A stretch of 64,000 nucleotides of DNA from Bordetella genomosp. 1 (GCF_002261335.1 NZ_NEVL01000001.1:372001-436000), one strand, 5' to 3'. Numbered from the stretch's first letter, positions 34,881-43,124 are shown. Made by a program: numbers and translations. The notes: generated by a model from the sequence alone, not told the origin.

Positions 34881-35408
34881 TCAGCGGATAAACTGGCGCA
34901 CGTAGTCTTCGCCCAGGCCGACCTCGGCGAAGTGCTTGCGGCACATCTCGATCTTGGTGAAGACGTCTTCGTAGCCCATGCCCTTGCCCCAGGGGTCGGT
35001 GTAGTACATGACGCCGTTGACCTGGAAGTAGGTGATCATTTCCTCGACGTCGGGCGGCACGTAGAGCGTGTGGGTTTCACCCGGCGGCTCGAACACATAA
35101 CTGCCCTCGACGGCCTCCCAGTCGTGTTCGAGGTAGCGCCAGCGGCCCTTCAGCACGAAGCCGTGCACGGCCTGCGGATGACGGTGGCGGCTCAACACGC
35201 CGGACTTGCGCACGCGCAGCAGGTTCATCCAGTAGCCCTGGCTGGCGTTCAGACAGAGCGGGCGGAACCACACGTTCTCGGCCTGCGGCACCCACAGCCG
35301 TTCGTCGGTCGGGATCGCCTGCGGGATCACGATTTCCGGCAGGGCGTCGGGCGGGTTCGGATACTGGTAGGGCGTCATCGGCGCGACGTCCGTTTTCTCG
35401 ATCGGCAC
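34881..35408 (-). CDS. cupin dioxygenase, 2,4'-dihydroxyacetophenone dioxygenase-like
   Basis: 175 residues from GTG 35408 with a GAGGAG ribosome site eight bases upstream; the frame stays open to 35678 without support. The cupin core shows metal ligands in SRHRHPQAVHGFVLKGRWRY (a two-His plus later His pattern) and the second motif FEPPGETHTLYVP. The length and pattern resemble the 2,4'-dihydroxyacetophenone dioxygenase family, which splits C-C bonds with O2 and Fe. The true substrate is unknown. First gene of the IclR operon. Confidence 0.82.
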   Translation of the reverse strand: MPIEKTDVAPMTPYQYPNPPDALPEIVIPQAIPTDERLWVPQAENVWFRPLCLNASQGYWMNLLRVRKSGVLSRHRHPQAVHGFVLKGRWRYLEHDWEAVEGSYVFEPPGETHTLYVPPDVEEMITYFQVNGVMYYTDPWGKGMGYEDVFTKIEMCRKHFAEVGLGEDYVRQFIR

Positions 35409-35437
35409 TGCGGTCTCCTCGCAACGGTGAATCCGTG

Positions 35438-35476
35438 TTGTCCACAATACGGACAATATGTCTGATTTATGGACAA
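35438..35476 (-). promoter_or_regulatory. TTGTCC-N7-GGACAA dyad, probable IclR operator
   Basis: TTGTCC (35438-35443), seven bases, then GGACAA (35451-35456), 30 bases upstream of the dioxygenase start. A second GGACAA follows at 35471-35476, exactly 20 bases, or two helical turns, from the first. IclR proteins bind palindromes of about this size. The 10-mer GTCCACAATA recurs at 36426-36435. Confidence 0.5.
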
Positions 35477-35784
35477 GTGTAGCGAGGCGGCGCGCGGCGA
35501 TAAGCCGGGGCTTACCCTCAGATGCAGTGCAGTAATCGGCGGGGAAGGCAGGACGCGCGCCGCGGCCGGTGGCGCGGCGGGGGGCGAGGGCGGGGGATGG
35601 TTGCGCGCGCACGCAACGGGCGGCATGAGGGCGCGCGGGGGCGGCCGCGCGGCGCGGTTTGCGCGGGCGGCCGGGCAAGCTCAGGGAGGGGGCAAGGGGA
35701 AACGGTCGGCCGGAAGCGGTCGGCCGGAAGCGGTCGGTGGCGGCCGCGGCAGGTGCCGGGCCATTCGCCGGCCCGGCGCCTGTG
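35477..35784. repeat. intergenic stretch with 14-bp tandem repeat
   Basis: No gene is supported in this 300-base gap between two minus-strand genes. It is very G-rich on the plus strand. At 35703-35738 the unit CGGTCGGCCGGAAG is repeated 2.6 times. Nothing else is seen. Confidence 0.6.
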
Positions 35785-36264
35785 TCAGTCCTGCGCGTCG
35801 CCCACGTCGAGGTGCGACAGCACCTTGTCGAGCATCTGGCTCAGCGCCTTCTGCTCGCGCTCGGAGAGGCAGCCGAACACGTCTTTGTTGCGCTCTTCCA
35901 TCACGCCGATGATCTGGCGATAGCGCGTGAGGCCGCGCGCGGTCGGGCTCAGCACGACGCCGCGGCCGTCTTCGGGGCTCACCGACTTGCGCACCAGGCC
36001 GGCATCGGTGAGGGCCTGGGCACAGCGGCTGGCCTGGCCCTTGTTGAGGTTGGCGGCGACGGCCAGGTCATTGACCGACAGCGAACCGTAGCGGCCGATG
36101 GCGGCAAGACAGCGCGCCTCGCCGATCGGCAGGCGGCAGCGGTCTGCATAGGCCTGTGCGCTGTCGCGGTCGGCGATCTTGTTGACGACGTGAAGACGGT
36201 AAGTGAGAAACCGTTCCAGGGCCGGCACTTGGATCTCTTTTTTGGCGTTTTTCTGTGCGGTCAT
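35785..36264 (-). CDS. MarR family transcriptional regulator
   Basis: 159 residues from ATG 36264 (MTAQKNAKKEIQVPALERF). The winged helix region reads LAAIGRYGSLSVNDLAVAANLNKGQASRCAQALTDAGLVRK with wing SPEDGRGVVLSPTARG, typical of MarR. A frame extension to 36336 is possible but less likely. It stands alone; the 236-base gap upstream has a perfect inverted repeat at 36463-36488 that could be its own operator. No obvious target gene is adjacent, unless it also acts on the dioxygenase operon. Confidence 0.88.
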   Translation of the reverse strand: MTAQKNAKKEIQVPALERFLTYRLHVVNKIADRDSAQAYADRCRLPIGEARCLAAIGRYGSLSVNDLAVAANLNKGQASRCAQALTDAGLVRKSVSPEDGRGVVLSPTARGLTRYRQIIGVMEERNKDVFGCLSEREQKALSQMLDKVLSHLDVGDAQD

Positions 36265-36462
36265 GGTGAAGTACAGGTTGGGGTAGTGATGAGCCGGGAT
36301 ATTGCCACAAGCCAGGCCTGCCGCGTCATCGTGCATGAGGCTGATCTGGTGGCGCGAAACCGTTGGAGCGGGCGTCCCTGAATTAGTTCACTCGACCCAT
36401 GACGGCGGGCAGCGCGCGGCGTGCTGTCCACAATATGGTGAGCCGCGGGTTTTCCCTGAACC

Positions 36463-36488
36463 GAGATAGTTGTCCGTACAACTATCTC
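36463..36488. repeat. perfect inverted repeat, 11-bp arms
   Basis: GAGATAGTTGT (36463-36473) and ACAACTATCTC (36478-36488) with a CCGT spacer. It lies 13 bases past the DUF523 stop and 199 bases upstream of the MarR start. There is no T run on either side, so an operator is more likely than a terminator. The inner TTGTCCGTACAA is itself a good MarR- or GntR-type site. Confidence 0.6.
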
Positions 36489-36500
36489 GCGCAGTGGCCC

Positions 36501-37055
36501 TCAGCGTTGCGCCGCAAGGGCCGCGTCGGCCGCATCGAATTGGTGCTCGCTGAAAACCTGTACGCCTGCCCCCGCGAGCAAGGCCGCCGTCACGCCCACG
36601 CCGGGCACGCGCGTGCCGTCGAACGCGCCGTCATAGATGTAGCCGCTGCCGCACGACGGGCTGCCTTCCTTGAGCACCGCCACCGCGATACCGCGCCGCT
36701 GGGCGGCGGCGAGTGCGGCTTGCGCGCCACACACGAAGGGTGCCGTGACGTCGGCGCCGGTGGCGTCGACCACGCGGGCGCGCCCGCCGAGCACGCTGGC
36801 GCCGCCCGCGCCTCGCGTGATTTCCGCCGGCGGCCGCGGCGTCGGCATCCCGCCCGCGACCTCCGGACACACCGCCACCACCCGGCCCTCGGCCTGCCAG
36901 CGCGCCAGCACGGGATGCACCTGCGGCGCGCCGGTGCCGTTGTAGCGCACCGGTCGGCCCAGCAGGCAGGCGCTCACCAGCACCGGCGCAAGGTCGGAAA
37001 TATCAGGGACGGGCTCGCTGGGCGCTTCGGCAGTTTGGGACGGATTCATGGGCAT
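36501..37055 (-). CDS. DUF523 family protein
   Basis: 184 residues from ATG 37055 (MPMNPSQTAE); the ATG two codons later is equally possible. The family pattern is clear: VLVSACLLGRPVRYNG, VVAVCPEVAGGMPTPRPPAEI and VLKEGSPSCGSGYIYDG, with the conserved cysteines in ACLLG, VCPE and SPSCG. DUF523 proteins are predicted cytosolic enzymes related to the YbbK group; the reaction is not established. It is divergent from the isochorismatase-like gene, with 109 bases between starts. Confidence 0.88.
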   Translation of the reverse strand: MPMNPSQTAEAPSEPVPDISDLAPVLVSACLLGRPVRYNGTGAPQVHPVLARWQAEGRVVAVCPEVAGGMPTPRPPAEITRGAGGASVLGGRARVVDATGADVTAPFVCGAQAALAAAQRRGIAVAVLKEGSPSCGSGYIYDGAFDGTRVPGVGVTAALLAGAGVQVFSEHQFDAADAALAAQR

Positions 37056-37164
37056 GCGTGACGTCTGGCGGCGCGTGCGCGCGACGCCAAGGCCGCAGGA
37101 TAACGCGGCGGCCGCGCCGCGATCAAAACCGGTCTTACACTGCCGCTTTCGCCGGGAGTCCGCC

Positions 37165-37716
37165 ATGTCTTGCGCCGTGATCGTCATCGATGTCCAGGAA
37201 GGCCTGTTTGCCACCGAGCCCGCGCCGGCCGACGCCGCCGCGACACTGGCGCGCATCAATGCGCTGACCGCGCGCGCACGTGCCGCCGGCGTGCCCGTGG
37301 CGCTGGTCCAGCACCAGAGCAAGAGCGGCGACCTCGCCGCGGAAGCGCCGGGCCATGCGCTCTACCGCGACCTGGAGGTGGCGCCCGGCGATGCGCGCAT
37401 CCGCAAGACCACGCCCGATGCGTTCCAGCAAACGGAACTGGCGGACTGGCTGGCCGAGCGGGGCGTCACGCAGCTGATCGTGTGCGGCTACGCCTCCGAG
37501 TTCTGCGTCGACACCACCGTGCGGCGCGCGGCCGCGCTCGGCTATCCGGTCACGCTGGCCGCCGATGCGCACACCACCCACGACAAGCCGCACGCCACGG
37601 GCGCGCAGATCCGCGCGCACCACAACGCCACCCTGTCTTCGATCACGAGCTTCGGGCCGCGCATCGTCGCGCTGCCGGCGGCCGACATCGTGCTGGGCGC
37701 GCCGGCCGCCGCCTGA
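37165..37716 (+). CDS. isochorismatase family cysteine hydrolase
   Basis: 183 residues from ATG 37165 after GGGAG; an extension to 37048 is unsupported. The Asp-Lys-Cys triad is visible: D9 in VIDVQEG, the Lys of RIRKTTPDAF, and the Cys of GYASEFCVDTTVRRA. The family includes nicotinamidases, N-carbamoylsarcosine amidases and similar amide hydrolases; the substrate here is not known. It is followed after 73 bases by the alkylation-response operon but is probably transcribed separately. Confidence 0.9.
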   Translation: MSCAVIVIDVQEGLFATEPAPADAAATLARINALTARARAAGVPVALVQHQSKSGDLAAEAPGHALYRDLEVAPGDARIRKTTPDAFQQTELADWLAERGVTQLIVCGYASEFCVDTTVRRAAALGYPVTLAADAHTTHDKPHATGAQIRAHHNATLSSITSFGPRIVALPAADIVLGAPAAA

Positions 37717-37789
37717 GCCGGCGCCGCGCGCGGAATTCGAGCGCAAGAGCCGGGAGGCCGGCGCGGCGGGGCGGCGGTAGACTGGCCGC

Positions 37790-38563
37790 ATGACCCTGCA
37801 AGCTCGCCTCGACCTCGATCCCGTCGCCCGCGGCGCCGGTGCGGCCGGCGCGGCGGACCCCGTCGCGCGGCTCGCCGCGGCCGACTGGCCCGGCCTGCTG
37901 GCCGAACTCGATGCCCACGGCCGCGCCATCGTGCCGCGCCTGTTCAGCCCCGCCGAGTGCGCGCGCTGGGCGGCGGGCTACGACCACGCCGCGCAGTTTC
38001 GCAGCCGCGTCGTGATGAGCCGGCACGGCTTCGGCCGCGGCGAGTATCAGTATTACGCCTATCCCCTGCCCGACCCCTTGCCTGCGCTGCGCGCGCTGCT
38101 GTACGAACGGCTCGTGCCGCTGGCCGGGCAGTGGCGCCAGCGCCTGAAAGAGGGCGGCGCCGCGCTGCCCGCCACGCATGCCGAGTTTCTCGCGCGCTGC
38201 CACGAGGCCGGACAGCGCCGGCCCACCGCGCTGCTGCTGCAATACGGCGCGGGCGACTACAACTGCCTGCACCAGGATCTGTACGGCGATCTCGTGTTTC
38301 CGCTGCAGATGGCCGTGCTGCTGTCGGCGCCGGGCCGGGATTTCGAGGGCGGCGAGTTCGTCATGACGGAGCAGCGCAGCGGCCATCCGGCCTGTGCCGA
38401 GGTGATGCCGCTGGCGCAGGGCGACGCGCTGATCTTCGCGGTGCATGACCGGCCCGCGCGCGGGGCACGCGGCTGGCAACGCCGTACACTGCGTCATGGG
38501 GTCGCCGAACTGCGGCGCGGCACGCGCCACACGCTCGGGGTGATCCTTCACGACGCCCGCTGA
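37790..38563 (+). CDS. 2OG-Fe(II) oxygenase, Ada-operon type
   Basis: 257 residues. Iron ligands H161 and D163 (LHQD) and H236 (LRHGV), and the 2-oxoglutarate Arg R246 (GTRH), are all present, with an FEGGEF strand typical of prolyl-hydroxylase-like folds. Proteins of this kind are often encoded next to alkB and ada, and a role in reversing alkylation damage has been proposed; the substrate is not known. Stop TGA lies 4 bases before the alkB ATG. First gene of the operon that ends with a shorter relative lacking the HxD pair. Confidence 0.88.
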   Translation: MTLQARLDLDPVARGAGAAGAADPVARLAAADWPGLLAELDAHGRAIVPRLFSPAECARWAAGYDHAAQFRSRVVMSRHGFGRGEYQYYAYPLPDPLPALRALLYERLVPLAGQWRQRLKEGGAALPATHAEFLARCHEAGQRRPTALLLQYGAGDYNCLHQDLYGDLVFPLQMAVLLSAPGRDFEGGEFVMTEQRSGHPACAEVMPLAQGDALIFAVHDRPARGARGWQRRTLRHGVAELRRGTRHTLGVILHDAR

Positions 38564-38567
38564 CATC

Positions 38568-39251
38568 ATGACCTTCGATCTGTTCGAGTCCACTCTCTCC
38601 GGCGTGACCGAGCCGCTCGGCCCGCGCGCCTGCATCCTGCGCGGCTTCGCGCTGCCCTTCATCGACCGGGTGCTGCCCGAGCTCGAGCAGGTGCGCGCGG
38701 CGGCGCCGTTCCGTCATCTCGTCACGCCCAGCGGCCACACCATGTCGGTGGCCATGACCAACTGCGGCAGGCTGGGCTGGGTCAGCGACGAGCACGGCTA
38801 TCGCTACAGCGCGCGCGATCCGCTGTCCGGCCGGCCCTGGCCCGCGCTGCCCGCGGCCATGCTGGCGCTCGCCCGCGCGGCCGCCGCGGCCTGTGACTTC
38901 CCCGACTACGAGCCCGACGCCTGCCTGGTCAATCAATACCTGCCGGGCAGCCGGCTCACGCTGCACCAGGATCGCAACGAGCGCGACCTGGAGGCGCCCA
39001 TCGTGTCGGTGTCGCTCGGCCTGCCCGCCACCTTTCAGTTCGGCGGCCTCAAGCGCAGCGACCCGGTGACGCGCGTGGGGCTGTGGCACGGCGACGTGGC
39101 CGTGTGGGGCGGCGTCGACCGCATGCGTTTCCACGGCATCAATACCTTGAAGGACGGTCATCACGTGCTGCTGGGCCGGCAGCGCCTGAATTTCACGTTC
39201 CGCGTGGTGCTCGACCGGGCCCGCCGGATTCAAGCGCAAGAGGCGGAGTGA
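38568..39251 (+). CDS. alkB: DNA oxidative demethylase AlkB
   Basis: 227 residues. AlkB removes 1-methyladenine and 3-methylcytosine lesions with 2-oxoglutarate and Fe(II). The substrate lid (PSGHTMSVAMTNCGRLGW), nucleotide motif NQYLPGSRLTLHQD (H133, D135), distal H189 in RFHG and the 2OG arginines R206/R212 in RLNFTFR all match E. coli AlkB. Length fits. It lies between the first 2OG oxygenase and ada, so all are probably induced together by alkylation damage. Confidence 0.96.
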   Translation: MTFDLFESTLSGVTEPLGPRACILRGFALPFIDRVLPELEQVRAAAPFRHLVTPSGHTMSVAMTNCGRLGWVSDEHGYRYSARDPLSGRPWPALPAAMLALARAAAAACDFPDYEPDACLVNQYLPGSRLTLHQDRNERDLEAPIVSVSLGLPATFQFGGLKRSDPVTRVGLWHGDVAVWGGVDRMRFHGINTLKDGHHVLLGRQRLNFTFRVVLDRARRIQAQEAE

Positions 39252-39282
39252 AGGCGGCCGCGCGCCGCCCTAGGATGCAAGC

Positions 39283-40410
39283 ATGGCAACCCGCAAAGGC
39301 ATCACCATGAGACTCTCCCACCCCACCTCGCCCGCCACCCTCGATCCGCGCTGGGCCGCCGTGGTGGCGCGCGACCCGGCGGCCGACGGCCAGTTCGTCT
39401 ATGCCGTGCGGACCACCGGCGTGTACGGCCGCCCCAGCAGCGCGGCGCGGCTGCCGCGGCCCGAAAACGTGGAGTTCTTCGACAGCGCGGCCGAGGCCGA
39501 GGCGGCCGGCTACCGGCCCAGCCGTCACGTCGCGGCCGACCAGACGCAGGTGGGCCACCAGCACGCCGACGTGGTGGCGCGCGTGTGCCGCCTGATCGAT
39601 GCCAGCGACGAGGTGCCGCCGCTGGCCCGGCTGGCCGAGCGTGCCGGCATGAGCCCCTACCATTTCCATCGCGTGTTCAAGGCGGTGACCGGCGTGACGC
39701 CCAAGGCCTACGCGGAGGCGCAGCGAGCGCGCCGGGTGCGCGAGCATCTGGCCGCCGACGCGCAGGCCGCCGGCTCGGTCACCGATGCGATCTACGCCAG
39801 CGGCTTCAATTCCAACAGCCGCTTCTACGCCAACTCGCGCCAGATGCTGGGCATGACGCCGCGCGACTACAAGGCCGGCGGCGCGAACCAGGAGATCCGT
39901 TTCGCGGTGGCGCAGTGTTCGCTCGGCGCCATCCTGGTGGCGCGCAGCGACGCCGGCATCTGCGCGATCCAGCTCGACGACGATCCCGACGCCCTGGTGC
40001 GCGCGCTGCAGGATCGCTTTCCGCGCGCCGAGCTGATCGGCGCCGACGCGGCGTTCGAGGCGCTGGTGGCGCAGGTGATCGGCCTGGTCGAGGCCCCCGC
40101 GCTGGGCGCCACGCTGCCGCTGGACGTGCGCGGCACCGCGTTCCAGGAGCGTGTCTGGCGCGCGTTGCGCGAGATTCCCGTGGGGCAGACCGCCACCTAT
40201 GCCGACATCGCGCGGCGCATCGGCTCGCCGGGCGCGGTGCGGGCGGTGGCGCAGGCCTGCGGCGCCAATCCGGTGGCGGTGGCGATCCCCTGCCACCGCG
40301 TGGTGCGCACCGACGGCGGCCTGTCGGGCTATCGCTGGGGCGTGGCGCGCAAGCAGGAGCTGCTGCGCCGCGAGGGCGCCTGGCCGGCGGGGGCCGACCG
40401 TGGCGAGTGA
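39283..40410 (+). CDS. ada: Ada-type regulator/O6-methylguanine methyltransferase lacking zinc cysteines
   Basis: 375 residues. The order is N-Ada domain (about 20-85), AraC-type helix-turn-helix (about 95-195) and O6-methylguanine-DNA methyltransferase (about 205-365) with active C337 in IPCHRVV. In the N-Ada domain the four cysteines that bind zinc and accept methyl from phosphotriesters in E. coli (38, 42, 69, 72) are replaced by G49, S53, S80 and V83, although the surrounding pattern (FVYAVRTTGVYGRP; GYRPSRHV) is intact. Repair of O6-methylguanine should work; classical phosphotriester sensing should not. ATG 39307 is an alternative start. The stop overlaps the next gene by 11 bases. Confidence 0.92.
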   Translation: MATRKGITMRLSHPTSPATLDPRWAAVVARDPAADGQFVYAVRTTGVYGRPSSAARLPRPENVEFFDSAAEAEAAGYRPSRHVAADQTQVGHQHADVVARVCRLIDASDEVPPLARLAERAGMSPYHFHRVFKAVTGVTPKAYAEAQRARRVREHLAADAQAAGSVTDAIYASGFNSNSRFYANSRQMLGMTPRDYKAGGANQEIRFAVAQCSLGAILVARSDAGICAIQLDDDPDALVRALQDRFPRAELIGADAAFEALVAQVIGLVEAPALGATLPLDVRGTAFQERVWRALREIPVGQTATYADIARRIGSPGAVRAVAQACGANPVAVAIPCHRVVRTDGGLSGYRWGVARKQELLRREGAWPAGADRGE

Positions 40411-40981
40411 TGCGTCCGGCCTGCACGCCGGCCTGGACGCGCGCGGCTTTGCGGTCTGGCGCGGCGCGTTCGATGGCGGCGCGTGCGACGCCATGGCGCG
40501 CCAGGCCGCGGGCCAGGCCATGCCGGCCGTGTTGCCGCCTGCCTGGCGCGCGCGCTTCGATGGCGTGCGCGACACGCTCGCTGCGCTGGCCGCGCGCTGG
40601 CGCGGCGCGCAGGCCGATCCGGGTCTGGCGCTGGACGCCTGGGTCCGCGCCGTGGACGCGGAGCAGGACGCGCCGCTGGTGACGAGCGGCGATGCCGACG
40701 CCGGCTTCGGCCTGCTCCTGGTGGTGCTGTTGAACCGACCCGGCGTCGATTTCGATGGCGGCGAGCTGGTGCTGGCCGAGCAGCGCCCGCGCATGCAGAC
40801 GCGCCCGCACGTGGTGCCGCTGCGGCAGGGGGATCTGGCCGTGATCGCGGCGGCGGGGCGGCCGGTGCAGGGCGCGCGCGGCCCCTATCGGGTGACCGCG
40901 CGGCACGGCGTGGCGCGAGTGCGGGGCGGCACGCGGATCGCGTTGATGGCGGGCTGGCCGTTGGCGCGCGTACACGTTTGA
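40400..40981 (+). CDS. degenerate 2OG-oxygenase-like protein
   Basis: 193 residues from GTG 40400, inside the end of ada, with a G-rich ribosome site. The C-terminal half aligns with the first oxygenase of the operon (FDGGELVLAEQRP; VPLRQGDLAVIAA; ARHGVARVRGGTR). The distal His (H169) and the 2OG Arg (R179) are kept, but the HxD iron pair is missing: V94 and S96 lie at those positions, and there is no His between residues 9 and 137. It is therefore unlikely to bind iron in the usual way. It may be a partner or regulator of the active paralogue. Confidence 0.72.
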   Translation: MASDASGLHAGLDARGFAVWRGAFDGGACDAMARQAAGQAMPAVLPPAWRARFDGVRDTLAALAARWRGAQADPGLALDAWVRAVDAEQDAPLVTSGDADAGFGLLLVVLLNRPGVDFDGGELVLAEQRPRMQTRPHVVPLRQGDLAVIAAAGRPVQGARGPYRVTARHGVARVRGGTRIALMAGWPLARVHV

Positions 40982-41076
40982 GCGGACCGCGCGCCGCCAA
41001 GGTGCGCATAGCGGTGGTGAAGTGGGGCGGTTCGGTATATCTTCCCAACAACACGTCCCCGAGTCCCGCACCCTGC

Positions 41077-42219
41077 ATGTTCACCGCCAGCAGCACCTAC
41101 AGCATGCCGACCTGGCGTTTCACCCGTTGGCTCGTGCACGCGGGCGATGATGTTCCCCAGGACATACGCGTGGCGCTCGTCGGCGGCCTGTTCGGCACGA
41201 TGCCGATCTTCCTGGGCGGCGTGATCAACAGCCTGATGATCGCCAGCATCATCGCCTGGCGCATTCCCGAGGCGCCCTTCATCGCCTGGGTCGTCTTCGA
41301 ATTCCTCTGTTGCCTGGTGCGGGGCGTGGTGCTGTACCTGGCGCGGCGCAACGCGCTGATCGGCGCCAGCACCCATACCGACTTCTACATGGTGCTCACC
41401 CTGCTGTGGGCCGCGAGCGTGGGCTATGGCACGGTGATCAGCGCGGCCAGCGGCGACTGGGTCGCGATCGTGCTGGCCTGCCTGTCGGCCGCCGCGATGG
41501 TGGGCGGTATTTGCGTGCGCAACTTTGCCGCGCCGCGCCTGCTGGCGGTCATGATCGTAATTAGCCTGGGGCCTTGCATGACGGTGCCGCTGTTTGCGCA
41601 CGAGCCCGCGCTGTGGGTGATCTGCCTGCAGCTGCCGCTGTTCCTGCTGAGCATGACGGCCGCGTCATACCGCCTGAACGCCATGCTGGTCACCACCATG
41701 CGCGCGGAGCGCGACAATCACCGGCTCGCGCGCCAGGATTCGCTCACCGGCCTGCTCAACCGCTTCGGCCTGGGCGGCGAGCTCGCGCAGGCGATGCGGC
41801 GCGCGCGCGAAGAGGGCGCGCACTACACGCTGCTGTATCTCGATCTGGATGGATTCAAGTCGGTCAACGACACCTACGGTCACGCGTCGGGCGACCGGCT
41901 GCTGCGCGAGGTGGGCTTGCGGTTGACCGAGCTGGCGCCGTCGGACGCGTCGATCGCGCGCATCGGCGGCGATGAATTCGTGCTGCTGCTGCCGGAGGTG
42001 GACGGCTGGCGGGCGGCCCAATTGGCCGACCGGCTGATCCAGCGCGTGGCGCAGCCGTTCGACCTCGGGCCCGACCATGACGTGCGCGTGGGGGGCAGCG
42101 TGGGCATTGCCCTGATCCCCCGCCACGGCCACGACATGGCCGAAATTCTCAAGGCGGCCGACCGTGCGCTCTACCTCGCCAAATCGGCGGGGAAATCGCG
42201 CATGGCCATGGCCGATTGA
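41077..42219 (+). CDS. membrane-bound diguanylate cyclase (GGDEF)
   Basis: 380 residues from ATG 41077. The N-terminal half has about five membrane segments (for example VALVGGLFGTMPIFLGGVIN and WVICLQLPLFLLSMTAASY), a likely sensor region. The C-terminal GGDEF domain (about 210-375) has DSLTGLLNRFG, LDLDGFKSVNDTYGH and the active IGGDEF. The RxxD inhibitory site is APSD here, so product inhibition is probably lost. It makes c-di-GMP in the cytoplasm. It stands alone between the ada operon and a small membrane protein gene on the other strand. Confidence 0.9.
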   Translation: MFTASSTYSMPTWRFTRWLVHAGDDVPQDIRVALVGGLFGTMPIFLGGVINSLMIASIIAWRIPEAPFIAWVVFEFLCCLVRGVVLYLARRNALIGASTHTDFYMVLTLLWAASVGYGTVISAASGDWVAIVLACLSAAAMVGGICVRNFAAPRLLAVMIVISLGPCMTVPLFAHEPALWVICLQLPLFLLSMTAASYRLNAMLVTTMRAERDNHRLARQDSLTGLLNRFGLGGELAQAMRRAREEGAHYTLLYLDLDGFKSVNDTYGHASGDRLLREVGLRLTELAPSDASIARIGGDEFVLLLPEVDGWRAAQLADRLIQRVAQPFDLGPDHDVRVGGSVGIALIPRHGHDMAEILKAADRALYLAKSAGKSRMAMAD

Positions 42220-42232
42220 GCGCGCAACCGGC

Positions 42233-42307
42233 TCAGTGCCAGAACAGCGCGATCAGGATGATGATGGGGATAGGTACGCCGAGCAACCAAAGCAGAATGG
42301 AGCGCAT
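42233..42307 (-). CDS. conserved small membrane protein, 24 aa
   Basis: ATG 42307 is preceded by GAGGAG eight bases away, and the frame encodes 24 residues: MRSILLWLLGVPIP followed by a run of Ile/Leu to FWH. It is one predicted membrane helix with a central PIP kink. Near-identical very short proteins (LLWLLGVPIPxIIL pattern) occur in many Proteobacteria, usually unannotated; this recognition is from memory. No partner is evident; it lies convergent with the diguanylate cyclase and divergent from marC. Confidence 0.75.
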   Translation of the reverse strand: MRSILLWLLGVPIPIIILIALFWH

Positions 42308-42440
42308 CTTGGATCTCCTCTTTTGAATTAAGGGTGATCCTCCAGTAGCAACTGGCGTGCCCGGGGGCCGCGCGACTTGACGCCGCCGGCCCGATTCGGA
42401 ATCATCGTTGCCTTGTCGAACAATAGGGAGCGGGCGCGCA

Positions 42441-43124
42441 ATGGTTGCCGAGATCTTGGAGTTGTTCAAAGTGGTGGGCCTGGGCCTGGCGCTCATGCTG
42501 CCGCTGGCCAACCCCCTGACCTCGATGACGCTGCTGCTGTCGCTGGGCGCGCACATCCCCTATCGCGAGCGCCAGCGCCAGATCACGCAGGCCGCGATCT
42601 ATGTGGTGGCCATCATGCTGGTCACATACTACGCCGGCACGCTGATCATGCAGACCTTCGGCATCTCGATCCCGGGCCTGCGCATCGCGGGCGGCCTGAT
42701 CGTGGCCTTCATCGGCTTCACCATGCTGTTTCCCACCAGCACCGCCGAATCGATGCCCGAGGCCGAGAAGACCTCCGCCGCGATCGAGGCCAAGGCCGCG
42801 CCCAACATCGCCTTCGTGCCGCTGGCCCTGCCGGGCACCGCCGGCCCGGGCACCATCGCGATGATCGTGAGCGCCACCTCGTCGGTGGACTCCTCGCTCG
42901 GTCCGGTCACGCCGTGGGTGCTGGCGGTCTCGCCGATCATCGTGTTCGCGTTGCTGGGCCTGATCTTCTGGGTCTGCCTGCGCTCGGCCGGCCGCATCGT
43001 CAACTGGATCGGCAACGGCGGGGTCGAGGCCGTCTCGCGCGTGATGGGCTTTCTCCTGGTGTGCATGGGCGTGCAGTTCGTCATCAACGGCGTGTTCGAG
43101 CTGATCCAGCATGGCGCGCCCTGA
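42441..43124 (+). CDS. MarC family integral membrane protein
   Basis: 227 residues from ATG 42441 after AGGGAG. Six membrane segments and the family motifs PLANPLTSMTLLLSLGA and LALPGTAGPGTIAMIV mark a MarC/NAAT protein. The family was once linked to multiple antibiotic resistance and later to amino acid export; a role here is not proven. The start of the DUF4105 gene overlaps its last 14 bases. Confidence 0.9.
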   Translation: MVAEILELFKVVGLGLALMLPLANPLTSMTLLLSLGAHIPYRERQRQITQAAIYVVAIMLVTYYAGTLIMQTFGISIPGLRIAGGLIVAFIGFTMLFPTSTAESMPEAEKTSAAIEAKAAPNIAFVPLALPGTAGPGTIAMIVSATSSVDSSLGPVTPWVLAVSPIIVFALLGLIFWVCLRSAGRIVNWIGNGGVEAVSRVMGFLLVCMGVQFVINGVFELIQHGAP

